Assembly: GCA_033851545.1 (NCBI GenBank)
Contig: JAWWOO010000034.1
Coordinates: 1-64,000, forward strand
DNA: 64,000 nucleotides
Reading direction: 5' to 3'
Source of the DNA: JAWWOL01 sp033851545
GTDB lineage: Bacteria; Actinomycetota; Actinomycetes; JAWWOL01
In this document: positions 31,253 through 40,162 of the stretch, piece by piece
How the letters are laid out: the number at the start of each line of letters is the position of its first letter
Position numbering within the stretch: the stretch's first letter is position 1
Notes under the pieces: model-generated
Seen by the model: the letters and a program-made list of their open reading frames with translations, nothing else
What the model was told of the DNA's origin: nothing
Database searches by the model: none
Translations under genes and position numbers: made by a program

Positions 31253-33111
31253 TAGCGAGCGGTGAGCGTGCCGAAGCCCCACTCGGAGACGTTGTACGGC
31301 GGGCCGACGCTGGTGGCGTTGTCCCGCACGTTGACCACGCCCTGCTTGAAGGCGAGGAAGGTCGGCTTCTGGTACAGCGGCATGACGTACGCGTCGGCGG
31401 AGAGCAGCTTGTCGGCCTGGTTGAGCTCGGCGTTGGCCTTCGTCGGGTCGGTCTCGCTGACCGCCTTGTTCAGCAGCGCATCCACGGCGGGGTTCTTGTA
31501 CCGGCCGAAGTTGCTGCCCGACGTGCTCTGCCAGGTCTGCTGCGCGCTCTGGTAGACCGCGGGAGTTCCTTGCCAGGCGAACACCACGACGTCGTAGTCC
31601 TTGCCGGCGGTGTGGGTGAGCGTCGCCCCGAGGTCGTCGGTCGACATGACCTTGAGCGTGATCCCGATCTTCGCCACGTCACGCGCGAGCTCGCCGAGCT
31701 CGTTCTGCCGGATCGAGTTGCCGACCGTGTAGCGCGCCGTCAAGGTCGGGAAGTCCGCGCCGTCCTTCAGCTTCAGCTTGCCGCCGCTGAGCTTGTAGCC
31801 GGCGTCGGTGAGCAGCCTGGTCGCGGCGGCGACGTCACCCGAGCCGAGCCCGGCGGGCGCGTTGTCGGTGTAGCCGTTCTGCCCGGGCACGAACATGTGG
31901 TTGTCGAGCGTCTTGACGTTCGGGTCGAACTGGCCGATGGTGCGCTTGATCAGGCTCTCGCGGCTCAGAGCGGTGAACATCGCCAGCCGGACGGCCTTGT
32001 CCTGCAAGGCCTTGTTGAGCAGGTTGAAATCGAAGTGCTCCCAGAGCAGGCCGGCGCCCACGTGGTAGACGACGCCCTTCTGGCTCTGGATGCTCTCGAC
32101 CAGGTCGACCTCGGGCTGCGGGTTGATCGCCTGGACCTCGCCGTTGGCCAGGGCCGGTGGCTCGGCCGTCGCGTCGGTGAGGATCCGGAACACCAGCGTG
32201 TCGAAGTACGGGCCGTGCGCACCCGCCCACCGCGGGTTGGGGACCTCGGTCACCGCAGTGTTCTTCTCGAAGTTCTTGATCAGGTAGGGGCCGGCCGACC
32301 AGGTCGGCACGGTCTTGCTGAAGTAGGCGGTCACGGCCGACAGTTGCTCCCTCGTGCCGTTGCCGTGCGGGCCGGCACCGTTCTTCGCCGCGATGTGCGC
32401 CGGCATGATCGGCCCGAACAGCGACCTCCAGTCGGAGTACGGCGTGGCGAAGACGAGCGTCGCGGTCTCCCCGTTGTTCGAGCTGGTCAACGACTTGATC
32501 TGGTCATAGCCCGAGGTCGAAGCCGGGTCGCAGAACGTCGGCGAGCTTGCCGGGGCGTCGGCAGCCGCCCCGCCGCAGGCCTTCGAGCTCTGCAGGTTCC
32601 AGGTGAGGATGAGGTCATCGGCGTTCAGCGGGGTGCCGTCGTTCCAGACCGCCTTGGGGTTGAAGGTGTAGACGATGGTCTGTGGGCTGGTCGAGGTCTC
32701 CTCCGCTGAGCGGAAGTAGTCCGACGCGAGCTTGTAGGACAGGTCCGGCTGCGGCTCGAAAACGTTCGGGTAGATCGCGTCGAGCGCCTCCTGCGTGTCG
32801 AACGTGTTGCCCGCGTTGGTCAGCAGGTCCCAGTCCTGGATGTCCTTCTCGATCGTGTACGCGAACTTGCCGCCCTTGGTCGCTGTGCCGGCATTGCAGG
32901 TGTCCGGCGCCTTGTCGCACTCGATGTTCGGCCGTGCAGCAGCCAGGTCCGTCGGGCCTGTTGAGGTCGTGCTGCCGGTCGTTGCGACCCCGCCACCGGT
33001 AGCCGGCGAGCCGTTCTTGCTGCTGGAACCGCTGCAGGCGGGCAGCGACAGTGCAACCGTGAGGGCGGCAACTGCGCCCGTGACTACCCGCCGATTCATG
33101 CGCCGATTCAT
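31252..33111 (-). CDS. ABC transporter substrate-binding lipoprotein, family 5 (peptide/opine/nickel)
   Basis: 619-aa extracytoplasmic binding protein. Signal peptide with lipobox LPAC places the lipid anchor at Cys26. The SBP_bac_5 fold is recognisable from its length and from stretches such as YDVVVFAWQGTP and NLLNKALQDKAVRLAMFTAL. No permease or ATPase gene is nearby, so it is an orphan binding protein that must share a transporter encoded elsewhere. ATG 33111 follows GGGGAAGG; a second ATG lies four codons on. An upstream sigma factor pair is encoded on the same strand 117 bases away. Confidence 0.9.
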   Translation of the reverse strand: MNRRMNRRVVTGAVAALTVALSLPACSGSSSKNGSPATGGGVATTGSTTSTGPTDLAAARPNIECDKAPDTCNAGTATKGGKFAYTIEKDIQDWDLLTNAGNTFDTQEALDAIYPNVFEPQPDLSYKLASDYFRSAEETSTSPQTIVYTFNPKAVWNDGTPLNADDLILTWNLQSSKACGGAAADAPASSPTFCDPASTSGYDQIKSLTSSNNGETATLVFATPYSDWRSLFGPIMPAHIAAKNGAGPHGNGTREQLSAVTAYFSKTVPTWSAGPYLIKNFEKNTAVTEVPNPRWAGAHGPYFDTLVFRILTDATAEPPALANGEVQAINPQPEVDLVESIQSQKGVVYHVGAGLLWEHFDFNLLNKALQDKAVRLAMFTALSRESLIKRTIGQFDPNVKTLDNHMFVPGQNGYTDNAPAGLGSGDVAAATRLLTDAGYKLSGGKLKLKDGADFPTLTARYTVGNSIRQNELGELARDVAKIGITLKVMSTDDLGATLTHTAGKDYDVVVFAWQGTPAVYQSAQQTWQSTSGSNFGRYKNPAVDALLNKAVSETDPTKANAELNQADKLLSADAYVMPLYQKPTFLAFKQGVVNVRDNATSVGPPYNVSEWGFGTLTAR

Positions 33112-33227
33112 GGTGCACCTTCCCCGAGTTCGCCCCGGCCGGACTGGCCGTGGGCAGGCTGAACCAGGCCACGCCGACATGGGTGGACTGTTGGTGCTGG
33201 TGGGACCTGCCGCCCAGAGGCGCCGAG

Positions 33228-33632
33228 CTAGATCGGCCCTCGGCAGGACTGTCGTGGCAGGCAGCTGGGCCGCGGGGTCTCACCCGCGAGGCCCACCATG
33301 TCGGAGGCGTTGGCCCGCCGGAGGGCACGCTGGGCCCGTACGGACACTGCATTGCACGCGATCGCGTCGAGGCCGTGGCAGCCGGTCAGCTGCTGGCCCG
33401 CGTAGATCGTGCCGCCATCGACCGGGCTGCCGACCGTTCCTGGCAGCAGGTGCAGGGCAGGCGTTGCCACCGCAACCGCGGCCGCAGCGAGGGCCCCCGA
33501 GAGAGCGCGTCGACGAGCACGTCGACGGGCCGCCCCCGCTGCGACACGGTGGATCAGGTTGGGGCAGTCGGCCGTGTCGGCGCTGGCCCTGCGCATCTCC
33601 CGGGCCACGAAGTCGGAGAGCTGCTCAGTCAT
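33228..33632 (-). CDS. Truncated sigma-partner membrane protein
   Basis: 134 aa, coupled to the sigma gene by a 4-base overlap. The N-terminus (MTEQLSDFVAREMRRASADT) and a single hydrophobic span near residues 44-62 match the proteins that normally follow SigE-family sigma factors, which are about twice as long. Here the extracytoplasmic part is short and ends in an Arg/Pro-rich tail with no domain. It may be a shortened anti-sigma factor or a decayed gene with a frameshift; I see no obvious continuation. Confidence 0.6.
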   Translation of the reverse strand: MTEQLSDFVAREMRRASADTADCPNLIHRVAAGAARRRARRRALSGALAAAAVAVATPALHLLPGTVGSPVDGGTIYAGQQLTGCHGLDAIACNAVSVRAQRALRRANASDMVGLAGETPRPSCLPRQSCRGPI

Positions 33633-34135
33633 AGGTCACGCACCGCCAGGCGGGGGTCGTCGAGGTAGCGGAGCTTGCCCAACGCCTTCGCTGTCTGGCT
33701 CTTCACCGTCCCGACGGAGCAGCCCATGATCGCGGCCACCGCGACCTCGGTCAGGTCGTCGTGGTAGCGCAGGACGAGGATCGCCCGTTGCTTGGGGGAC
33801 AGCGTGTCCAGGAGCCGGCCGAAGGCGTCCCGCAGATCGGTCGTTGCGTAGTCGTCCTCGGCCTGGAGCACGTCCGGCAGGTCGCGGGTCGGCTGCTCGG
33901 CCCGCCAGGCTCGCCGCCACCAGGCCGTATAGAGGTTGAGCATGACCGTGCGGACGTAGGAGTAGGGATCACCGCGCTGGACGACCCGCTCCCAGCGCGG
34001 CCAGACCCGCTCCAGCGCCGCCTGCACCAGATCCTCGGCCAGGTGCTGGTCGCCGGTGAGCATGCGGGCGGTGCGCAGCAGGGAACGGCGCCGTACGAAG
34101 ACGAACTCGTCGAAACCCTGCGGCGGATGTTGCAC
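33629..34135 (-). CDS. SigE-family ECF sigma factor
   Basis: 168-aa extracytoplasmic-function sigma factor. Region 2 includes DEFVFVRRRSLLRTARMLTGD and AEDLVQAALERVW; region 4 includes LSPKQRAILVLRYHDDLTE and GCSVGTVKSQTAKALGKLR. The SigE-family signature at the start (FDEFVFVRR) is clear. Overlaps its partner gene by four bases. Targets might include the binding-protein gene downstream. Confidence 0.92.
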   Translation of the reverse strand: MQHPPQGFDEFVFVRRRSLLRTARMLTGDQHLAEDLVQAALERVWPRWERVVQRGDPYSYVRTVMLNLYTAWWRRAWRAEQPTRDLPDVLQAEDDYATTDLRDAFGRLLDTLSPKQRAILVLRYHDDLTEVAVAAIMGCSVGTVKSQTAKALGKLRYLDDPRLAVRDL

Positions 34136-34251
34136 TCCACCTCCCCATGCCGATGGCGTCGAGCTCTCACCCTTGAACAGCGGTTGGCCGCACCGGATGG
34201 TTGCCCCATGAGAGCAGAAATAGCCACCGGCCGGGGGGAGTTCAGGCAGGC

Positions 34252-35289
34252 ATGGAACTTGGGATCTACAGCTTTGGCGACCGGCACCCGGACGCCTTCA
34301 CCGGCGAACAGCTGTCCGTCGCGGACGCTTACGCAAACACCCTCGAGCGGATCACCCTCGCGGACCAGCTCGGCCTGTCGTTCTACGGCCTCGGTGAGCA
34401 CCATCTCGACACCTACTCGATCTCCAACCCGGGCACCGTCCTGGCGGCGGCCGCCAGCGTGACCGAGCGGATCACCCTGTCCTCGGCGGTGACCGTGCTG
34501 AGCACCGAGGACCCGGTCCGGCTCTACCAGCAGTTCACGACCCTCGACCAGCTCAGCCGCGGGCGGGCCGAGCTGATGGCCGGGCGTGGGTCGTTCATCG
34601 AGTCGTTCCCGCTCTTCGGTGCGGATCTTGAGGACTACGAGGCGTTGTACGAGGAGAAGCTCGACCTCCTGCTCGCGATCGACAGGGAACAGCCGCTCAC
34701 CTGGTCCGGGCACTTCCGCCCCTCGCTGACCGAGGCGACCATCCTGCCCCGGCCGTACGGCGAGCACCTGCGCATCTCGGTCGCCACCGGGGGCAACCCG
34801 CAGTCGTCGCTGCGGACGGGCGTGCGCGGGCTGCCCATCGTCTACGCCGTCATCGGCGGCCGGCCGGAGCGGTTCGCCCCACTCGTCGACCTCTACCGCA
34901 GGGGTGGTGAGTCCGCCGGCAAGACGTCGTCGCTCAGCGTCACGATGGGTGGCATCGGCCTGATCGCCGAGAAGTCCCAGGATGCCAAGGACGCGTTCTT
35001 CCCGTACTGGATGGAGACCATGAAGTACGGCGCCAAGGCGCGTGGCTGGGCGATCCCGAGCCGGGCGGACTACGACCAGGCGGCGCAGGGCGCACAGGGC
35101 ATCTTCGTCGGCAGTCCGGCCGAGATCGCGGAGCGGATCATCACCATGGGCAAGCTGGTCGGAGCCGACCGGTACGCGATGCAGATGGACTGGGCGGGGG
35201 TGCCCCAGGCGCGGGTGCTCAAGGCGATCGAGCTGCTCGGTACGGAGATCCTCCCGCAGGTGCAGCAGGAGCTCACCGTCAACGCCTGA
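34252..35289 (+). CDS. LLM-class flavin-dependent monooxygenase
   Basis: 345 aa of the bacterial luciferase-like family (TIM barrel using FMNH2 or F420H2). Start MELGIYSFGDRHPD, the conserved GLGEHH, and GRGSFIESFPLFG near residue 110 define the subgroup often called Atu2307/SP_0267-like. Substrate unknown. ATG 34252 follows GGGGGGAG at 34234-34240; an upstream TTG is unlikely. Divergent from the sigma gene with 116 bases between them. Confidence 0.88.
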   Translation: MELGIYSFGDRHPDAFTGEQLSVADAYANTLERITLADQLGLSFYGLGEHHLDTYSISNPGTVLAAAASVTERITLSSAVTVLSTEDPVRLYQQFTTLDQLSRGRAELMAGRGSFIESFPLFGADLEDYEALYEEKLDLLLAIDREQPLTWSGHFRPSLTEATILPRPYGEHLRISVATGGNPQSSLRTGVRGLPIVYAVIGGRPERFAPLVDLYRRGGESAGKTSSLSVTMGGIGLIAEKSQDAKDAFFPYWMETMKYGAKARGWAIPSRADYDQAAQGAQGIFVGSPAEIAERIITMGKLVGADRYAMQMDWAGVPQARVLKAIELLGTEILPQVQQELTVNA

Positions 35290-35326
35290 GGTGTGTGGGC
35301 TGCCTCCTACTGGTTAGCCTTGGACC

Positions 35327-36733
35327 GTGACCAACGACGTACGCAACTTCGTGACCGAGCACCGCGCCGACCTGCTGGCAGACCTGGACGCCTTCCTGCG
35401 GATCGAGGGGATCAGTGCCCAGCCGGCGCACCAGGCCGACGTCGAGCGCAGCGCCGAGTGGCTGGGGCGGGCCTTCACCGACGCGGGATTCCCCACCGCC
35501 GAGGTCTGGCCGGTGGACGGGGGACTGCCGGCGGTCTACGCCGAGTGGCCCTCGGCCGACGCTGGCGCGCCGACGGTGCTGGTCTACGGGCATCACGACG
35601 TGCAGCCGGTGGATCCGCTCGAGCTGTGGCATACCGGCCCGTTCGAGCCGACCATCGACGGTGACCTGCTACGGGCGCGCGGTGCCTCGGACGACAAGGG
35701 ACAGCTGCTGTTCCACCTGCTCGGTGTACGGGCGCACCTCGCGGCGACCGGGCGCACCAGTCCGGCGGTGCACCTGAAGTTCCTGATCGAGGGGGAGGAG
35801 GAGTCGGGGTCCCCGAACTTCGAGCGGCTGCTGCGCGACCACCGTGAGCGGCTGTCCTGTGACGTCGTAGTGATCACCGACACCGGCATGCTGGCGGAGG
35901 ACACGCCCAGCTCGGTCACCGGGATGCGCGGGATGGTGGCCTGTACGGTGCACTTCCACGGACCCGACCTCGACCTGCACTCCGGCGTCTTCGGCGGCGC
36001 CGTGCCCAACCCGGCGACAGCGGTGGCCCGGTTGGTCGCAGCACTGCACGACGACCACGGCCGGGTCCAGGTGCCCGGCTTCTATGACGACGTCGTTGAG
36101 CTCACCGAGGCCGAGCGGCAGCTGTTCGCCAGGGTGCCCTTCGACGCCACAGACTTCCTGGCCACCAGTCAGTCCCGCGCGCTGACCGGTGAGGCCGGGC
36201 AGAGCACCCTCGAGCGGATCGGTGCACGACCGACAGCGGAGGTCAACGGCATCGGCGGCGGCTACCAGGGCGACGGGAACAAGACCATCGTGCCGAGCGA
36301 CGCCTTCGTCAAGCTGTCCTTCCGGCTGGTCTCGAACCAGCGGCCGGCGACCATCCGCGGACAGGTGGAGCAGTTCGTCGCGGAGCAGCGGCCACCAGGG
36401 ATCGCGGCACAGGTCGAGTGGGAAGGCGAAGGCGTCGAGGCCTGCCTGGTCGACATCGACACCCCCGCCTACCAGGCACTGTCCCGGGCCGTCTGCACGG
36501 CCTTCGACGCGGACCTGATGCTGCCGACGCGGGAGGGTGGCTCGGGCCCGGAGGCGATGATCCAGCAGGTGCTCGGCGCGCCGATGGTCTTCCTCGGCGT
36601 GGGGCTGCCGGACGACCAGATCCACGCGCCCAACGAGAAGGTCAGCCTTCCCATGCTTTACAAAGGAGCCGAGGCAGCTGCCCATCTGTGGGCCGAGTTC
36701 GCCGGCCTCGGCGTCGAGGGGCTGAAAGGCTGA
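35327..36733 (+). CDS. M20 family dipeptidase
   Basis: 468-aa zinc metallopeptidase of the carnosinase/CNDP-like M20 group. Metal-binding and catalytic motifs are YGHHDVQP, GASDDKGQ and EGEEESGS; a dimerisation domain lies in between. The family hydrolyses dipeptides or N-acyl amino acids in the cytosol. GTG 35327 is 37 bases after the flavin monooxygenase. The S53 peptidase gene on the other strand ends 9 bases beyond its stop. Confidence 0.92.
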   Translation: MTNDVRNFVTEHRADLLADLDAFLRIEGISAQPAHQADVERSAEWLGRAFTDAGFPTAEVWPVDGGLPAVYAEWPSADAGAPTVLVYGHHDVQPVDPLELWHTGPFEPTIDGDLLRARGASDDKGQLLFHLLGVRAHLAATGRTSPAVHLKFLIEGEEESGSPNFERLLRDHRERLSCDVVVITDTGMLAEDTPSSVTGMRGMVACTVHFHGPDLDLHSGVFGGAVPNPATAVARLVAALHDDHGRVQVPGFYDDVVELTEAERQLFARVPFDATDFLATSQSRALTGEAGQSTLERIGARPTAEVNGIGGGYQGDGNKTIVPSDAFVKLSFRLVSNQRPATIRGQVEQFVAEQRPPGIAAQVEWEGEGVEACLVDIDTPAYQALSRAVCTAFDADLMLPTREGGSGPEAMIQQVLGAPMVFLGVGLPDDQIHAPNEKVSLPMLYKGAEAAAHLWAEFAGLGVEGLKG

Positions 36734-36742
36734 CCGTGCGGC

Positions 36743-39136
36743 TCAGCGGGCGAGCAGGCCGTCGACGTTGACGACCTTGCCCTTGCTCTTCTGCGCCTTC
36801 GCGCCCCTGACCACGAGGACGATCGTGTGCGCCTTGGCCTGGTGGTAGGACGCGAGGTTGACGACGACCTGCGCCTTGGTGGCCTTGCTGAACAGGCTGA
36901 TGTCCCGCAGGTGCTTGCCATCGACGAACACCCCGACGATGCCGCAGGTCGAGCACGTCGTGGTCAGGAACGCGAAGCTCGACCCGTAGGCCTTGACGCG
37001 CGCGGTGGCACCGGTCTTGGCCGACTTGACCAGGGTGCCGCCGAACGCGGCGTGGCTGCGGACCCGGGACCAGCCGGTGCTCAGCTTGAAGCTCTTGTCG
37101 TCGTACGCCACGCTGAGCGCCTTCTTGGCGGTCGACGCGTTACCGGCCTTGTCCGTGGCCACGACCACGAGCTGGTAGATCGAGCCGAGCTGGCCCTTCA
37201 GCGTGACGGTGCTCGAGCCGGCGGTGGTGGCGGACCAGACCACCTTGCCGTTGCGCAGCACCGTGGCCAAGACGTTGCCGACGCCGGACGTCGGGTCCGA
37301 CACGGCCCAGCCGTACTGCACCGTCTTGCCGGTCGACGAAGACGCCTTGGCAGTGACCGAGACGGTGGGGGCGGCACCGTCGACGACAACCGTCGTCACG
37401 GCGGTGAGGCAACGCTGGTAGCTCAGGTAACCCTGGGCCCACACGGTGTAGACGCCGTCCGAGGGCACCGTGACCGGCGCAGGCGCGGCCGGCTTGCCGC
37501 TGTTGTTCGTGCAGGTGGGCGGGGTCCCGTACCCGGTGGCCCAGCTGAGGAAGGTCTGGCCGCCCGGCGCGGTGACGCTGACCGGGACGGTCTTGCTCGT
37601 GGTGAACGCTGGCGCAGAGACGACCGGTGCCTGCACGAGCTGGTCGACGAGCGGATGCCAGTACGGCGCCCCGAGCCCGGTGACCATGTCATAGCCGCTG
37701 CCGGCTGCGAATCCGTTGTTGCCAGAGACGACGTCCCGGAAGCTGGTCGCCGGGGCGGCGTACAGCGCACTGTGGATGTCCCCGATGCCACCGTTGGTCA
37801 GCCCCCGCGAGGCCAGCTCGGTGGTCAGCATGGCGGCCGAGATGGGGGAGGCCAGGCTGGTGCCACCGAAGGTGTCGTACTCCAGCCCGAACCCGGTTCC
37901 GAAGTCGTGGACCACGTCGAAGCCGGTGTTCGGGTCGGCGTCAGCGGCGATGTCCGGCACGGCACGGGTCGTGACGCTCGGCAGGGCAGCCGCCTGATAG
38001 GCGGGACGGGGGAACTGCGATAGGCCGCCGCCGGATCCGGACCAGCCGGTCTCCTGCGGGCCGACCAGGTCGAGGCTGGTGCCGCCGACCGCCACGACCA
38101 GCGGGTCCGAGGCGGGATAGTTGACGCCGGTGGACCCGTCACGGCACAAGGCGCCGTCGTCACCGGAGGAGGCGAACACGGTGACGCCGGTCGCCACCAA
38201 CGAGGCGATCGCGTTGTGGACGAGGGCAACGAAAGGCTCGTGCGTCTGCTCGCAGCGACCCCAGGAGATCGACAGGGCGACTATGCCAGAACTGGTCAGC
38301 GCATCGGCGGCAATGCGGTAGTAGGCGTCGAGCTCGCCCTGCCCCGAGCCGTTGGTGACGAAGTAGCCGCGCTGTGTCGCGAACCGGTTGGTGCTGTAGA
38401 TGCTCTCCTGGTCCAGTGCCACCTCGGCGGCGCCGTCGAAACCGTCGTCGAGGGTGGTGGAAGCTCCGTCGATGGAGACCGCGGTGAACTGGCCGGCGGC
38501 CGGCGTGGGCAGTCCGGCCCACGTGGCGTAGGCACCCAGCTCGGACGCGTTCCAACCGGCGAACTGCAGGGTGGCGATCACCGGAGCGCTCGAGCCGGCC
38601 GGCGGCGCGGCATCCGAGGCCTGGTAGGTCGTCCTGAAGTCACTACCCTTCAACGGCTGAGCGGCCATCGGCGTCATGCGCGACCCCTGCCCGCCGATCA
38701 CGACGGACGCGACACCCGCAACAGACGCCGGGTCATAGACCACGCCGCCGCCGGCCGCCCGACCGCTGGACGCCAGCGCGCGTACGGCAGCCGCCGGACC
38801 GTGCACCACTATGGTCCACGGCGTTGAGTCGTCGACGGTGAGGCCCAGTCCGCCGATCGAGCTCCGTACGGACGCCTTCACGGCCGCGGAGGGGATGGTG
38901 CCGGCGAGCCGGGCCAGCCGATCCGCCCGGGACAGCCCGCCGGCCTGCGCCAGCGAGCTGGTGGCCGCCGGGTTCGGGGTCCGAAGAACCAACGTGGCTG
39001 ACATCTCGGTGCCCGACACCGGTGTGGCAGCGAACGCCTGCGCCGGAAGGGCACTGGTCAGGGCCAGCGCGCAGACGGCCACCCCCGCCGACCGGAGACG
39101 TGGCTTCAGACGGGCAGGCGTGGCGATTCGCGTCAA
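36743..39136 (-). CDS. Secreted S53 (sedolisin-type) peptidase
   Basis: 797-aa acid-type serine peptidase precursor. A signal peptide ends near AFAATP (residue 38), a prodomain runs to about 160, and the catalytic domain has Glu238 and Asp242 (AEVALD), Asp326 (SSGDDG) and the nucleophile Ser427 in FGGTSLASP. The calcium site region is FRDVVSGNNG with GYDMVTGLG. The last 300 residues hold Ig-like modules and a Lys-rich tail, probably for adhesion. The start is TTG at 39136, with GGGGGA 8 bases upstream and no better choice. Function: extracellular protein degradation at low pH by family analogy. Confidence 0.9.
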   Translation of the reverse strand: MTRIATPARLKPRLRSAGVAVCALALTSALPAQAFAATPVSGTEMSATLVLRTPNPAATSSLAQAGGLSRADRLARLAGTIPSAAVKASVRSSIGGLGLTVDDSTPWTIVVHGPAAAVRALASSGRAAGGGVVYDPASVAGVASVVIGGQGSRMTPMAAQPLKGSDFRTTYQASDAAPPAGSSAPVIATLQFAGWNASELGAYATWAGLPTPAAGQFTAVSIDGASTTLDDGFDGAAEVALDQESIYSTNRFATQRGYFVTNGSGQGELDAYYRIAADALTSSGIVALSISWGRCEQTHEPFVALVHNAIASLVATGVTVFASSGDDGALCRDGSTGVNYPASDPLVVAVGGTSLDLVGPQETGWSGSGGGLSQFPRPAYQAAALPSVTTRAVPDIAADADPNTGFDVVHDFGTGFGLEYDTFGGTSLASPISAAMLTTELASRGLTNGGIGDIHSALYAAPATSFRDVVSGNNGFAAGSGYDMVTGLGAPYWHPLVDQLVQAPVVSAPAFTTSKTVPVSVTAPGGQTFLSWATGYGTPPTCTNNSGKPAAPAPVTVPSDGVYTVWAQGYLSYQRCLTAVTTVVVDGAAPTVSVTAKASSSTGKTVQYGWAVSDPTSGVGNVLATVLRNGKVVWSATTAGSSTVTLKGQLGSIYQLVVVATDKAGNASTAKKALSVAYDDKSFKLSTGWSRVRSHAAFGGTLVKSAKTGATARVKAYGSSFAFLTTTCSTCGIVGVFVDGKHLRDISLFSKATKAQVVVNLASYHQAKAHTIVLVVRGAKAQKSKGKVVNVDGLLAR

Positions 39137-39380
39137 GGCGTTCGTCCCCCAGGTAAGAATCCCGTTTCGTGGACGGGATGTCGTTCGGATGTCCGGTCAA
39201 CCTTGGCCTTGCGCGTGCCGAACTGGAGCGCCACCATACCGAACCCGCTGTCGAACCGTGGGGTGTTTGGCCATCAGCTCGGTCGGCGCCGGCAGCGAGG
39301 CGCATGTTAGCGCTCTCGCGAGTGGCAGGCGCTGCGGGACTACCTTTGTCCGACACGGGACCGGGCAGGAGGCCCACGGA

Positions 39381-39572
39381 GTGTTCGTGAATCCGCTGTT
39401 GACCTCAGCAGGCTCCATGCCGACGCTGACCCCGACGACGCTGACCTCGCTCACCGGCTACAAGCTGCAAGTGTCGTCAACGCTCGCAAACTCGGGCGTG
39501 ACCCTGTCCACGGTCGGCATCAGCGCCGGCTCCCGCGACTTCTACGGTGACGCGATCCCTGCCGACCGTTAG
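39381..39572 (+). CDS. Possible small protein, 63 aa
   Basis: GTG start 8 bases after a perfect AGGAGG (39367-39372). The predicted product is Ser/Thr/Leu-rich (LTPTTLTSLTGYKLQVSSTL) and ends in DAIPADR. No domain is recognised. It is divergent from the S53 gene and convergent with the DUF1269 gene, filling a gap of 464 bases between them. The ribosome site is the main argument; base composition is a little lower in GC than the neighbours. It could also be a fragment of a lost gene. Confidence 0.4.
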   Translation: MFVNPLLTSAGSMPTLTPTTLTSLTGYKLQVSSTLANSGVTLSTVGISAGSRDFYGDAIPADR

Positions 39573-39600
39573 TCGGGTCCCGGCCGGGTGGCCCGTTCCC

Positions 39601-40104
39601 TCAGGCAGTGGCCACCTTGCTCTTCCCGTGCAGCGCCTCCTGCAGCTGCGCCTCGGCATCCCGGGGGAGTGACGTCTTCAGCACGGTTCCGCCGAACTTG
39701 CTCAGCGCGTCGATGGCCTTGTCGAAGGTGAGTTCTTCGACAATGAGGAACAGCGCGGATGTTCCCGGTTGCAGCATGTCCCGGACGCGGGTCTGGAACT
39801 CATTGTCGATGTCGATCTTTTCGACCAGTCCCATCAGCGCGCCGAGGCCGGCGCCGATCACCATGCCGAACAACGGGATGAAGAACAGCAACCCGAACAG
39901 AAAGCCCCACAGCATGCCCCAGGAGGCGCCGCCCTGGACGGGATGATGGTTCGTCGTGACCTGGAACCGGCCCTCACGGTCACGCTTGATCACGGCGATG
40001 GCATCCGGCTGAATGATCAGGTCCGCGGCAAGCCGTCGCGCTTCAGCGGCGGCTTTGTCCGCGGTCGTCTCGTCCGGGTAGCCGATGGCGATCAGAGTGC
40101 TCAT
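39601..40104 (-). CDS. DUF1269 membrane protein
   Basis: 167 aa, with a central glycine-rich hydrophobic hairpin (GMLWGFLFGLLFFIPLFGMVIGAG split by the turn at P) flanked by soluble ends. DUF1269 proteins are common in actinobacteria and often lie in stress or low-GC-content accessory loci; no role is known. ATG at 40104 is clear. It sits beside the HtrA-like gene on the same strand, 58 bases upstream of which ends that gene. Confidence 0.87.
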   Translation of the reverse strand: MSTLIAIGYPDETTADKAAAEARRLAADLIIQPDAIAVIKRDREGRFQVTTNHHPVQGGASWGMLWGFLFGLLFFIPLFGMVIGAGLGALMGLVEKIDIDNEFQTRVRDMLQPGTSALFLIVEELTFDKAIDALSKFGGTVLKTSLPRDAEAQLQEALHGKSKVATA

Positions 40105-40162
40105 GGTGTCTCCTTCTGTTCCGCGTTGACTTGTCAGGCCTGCTGATGCGGGGGCACGGTAG

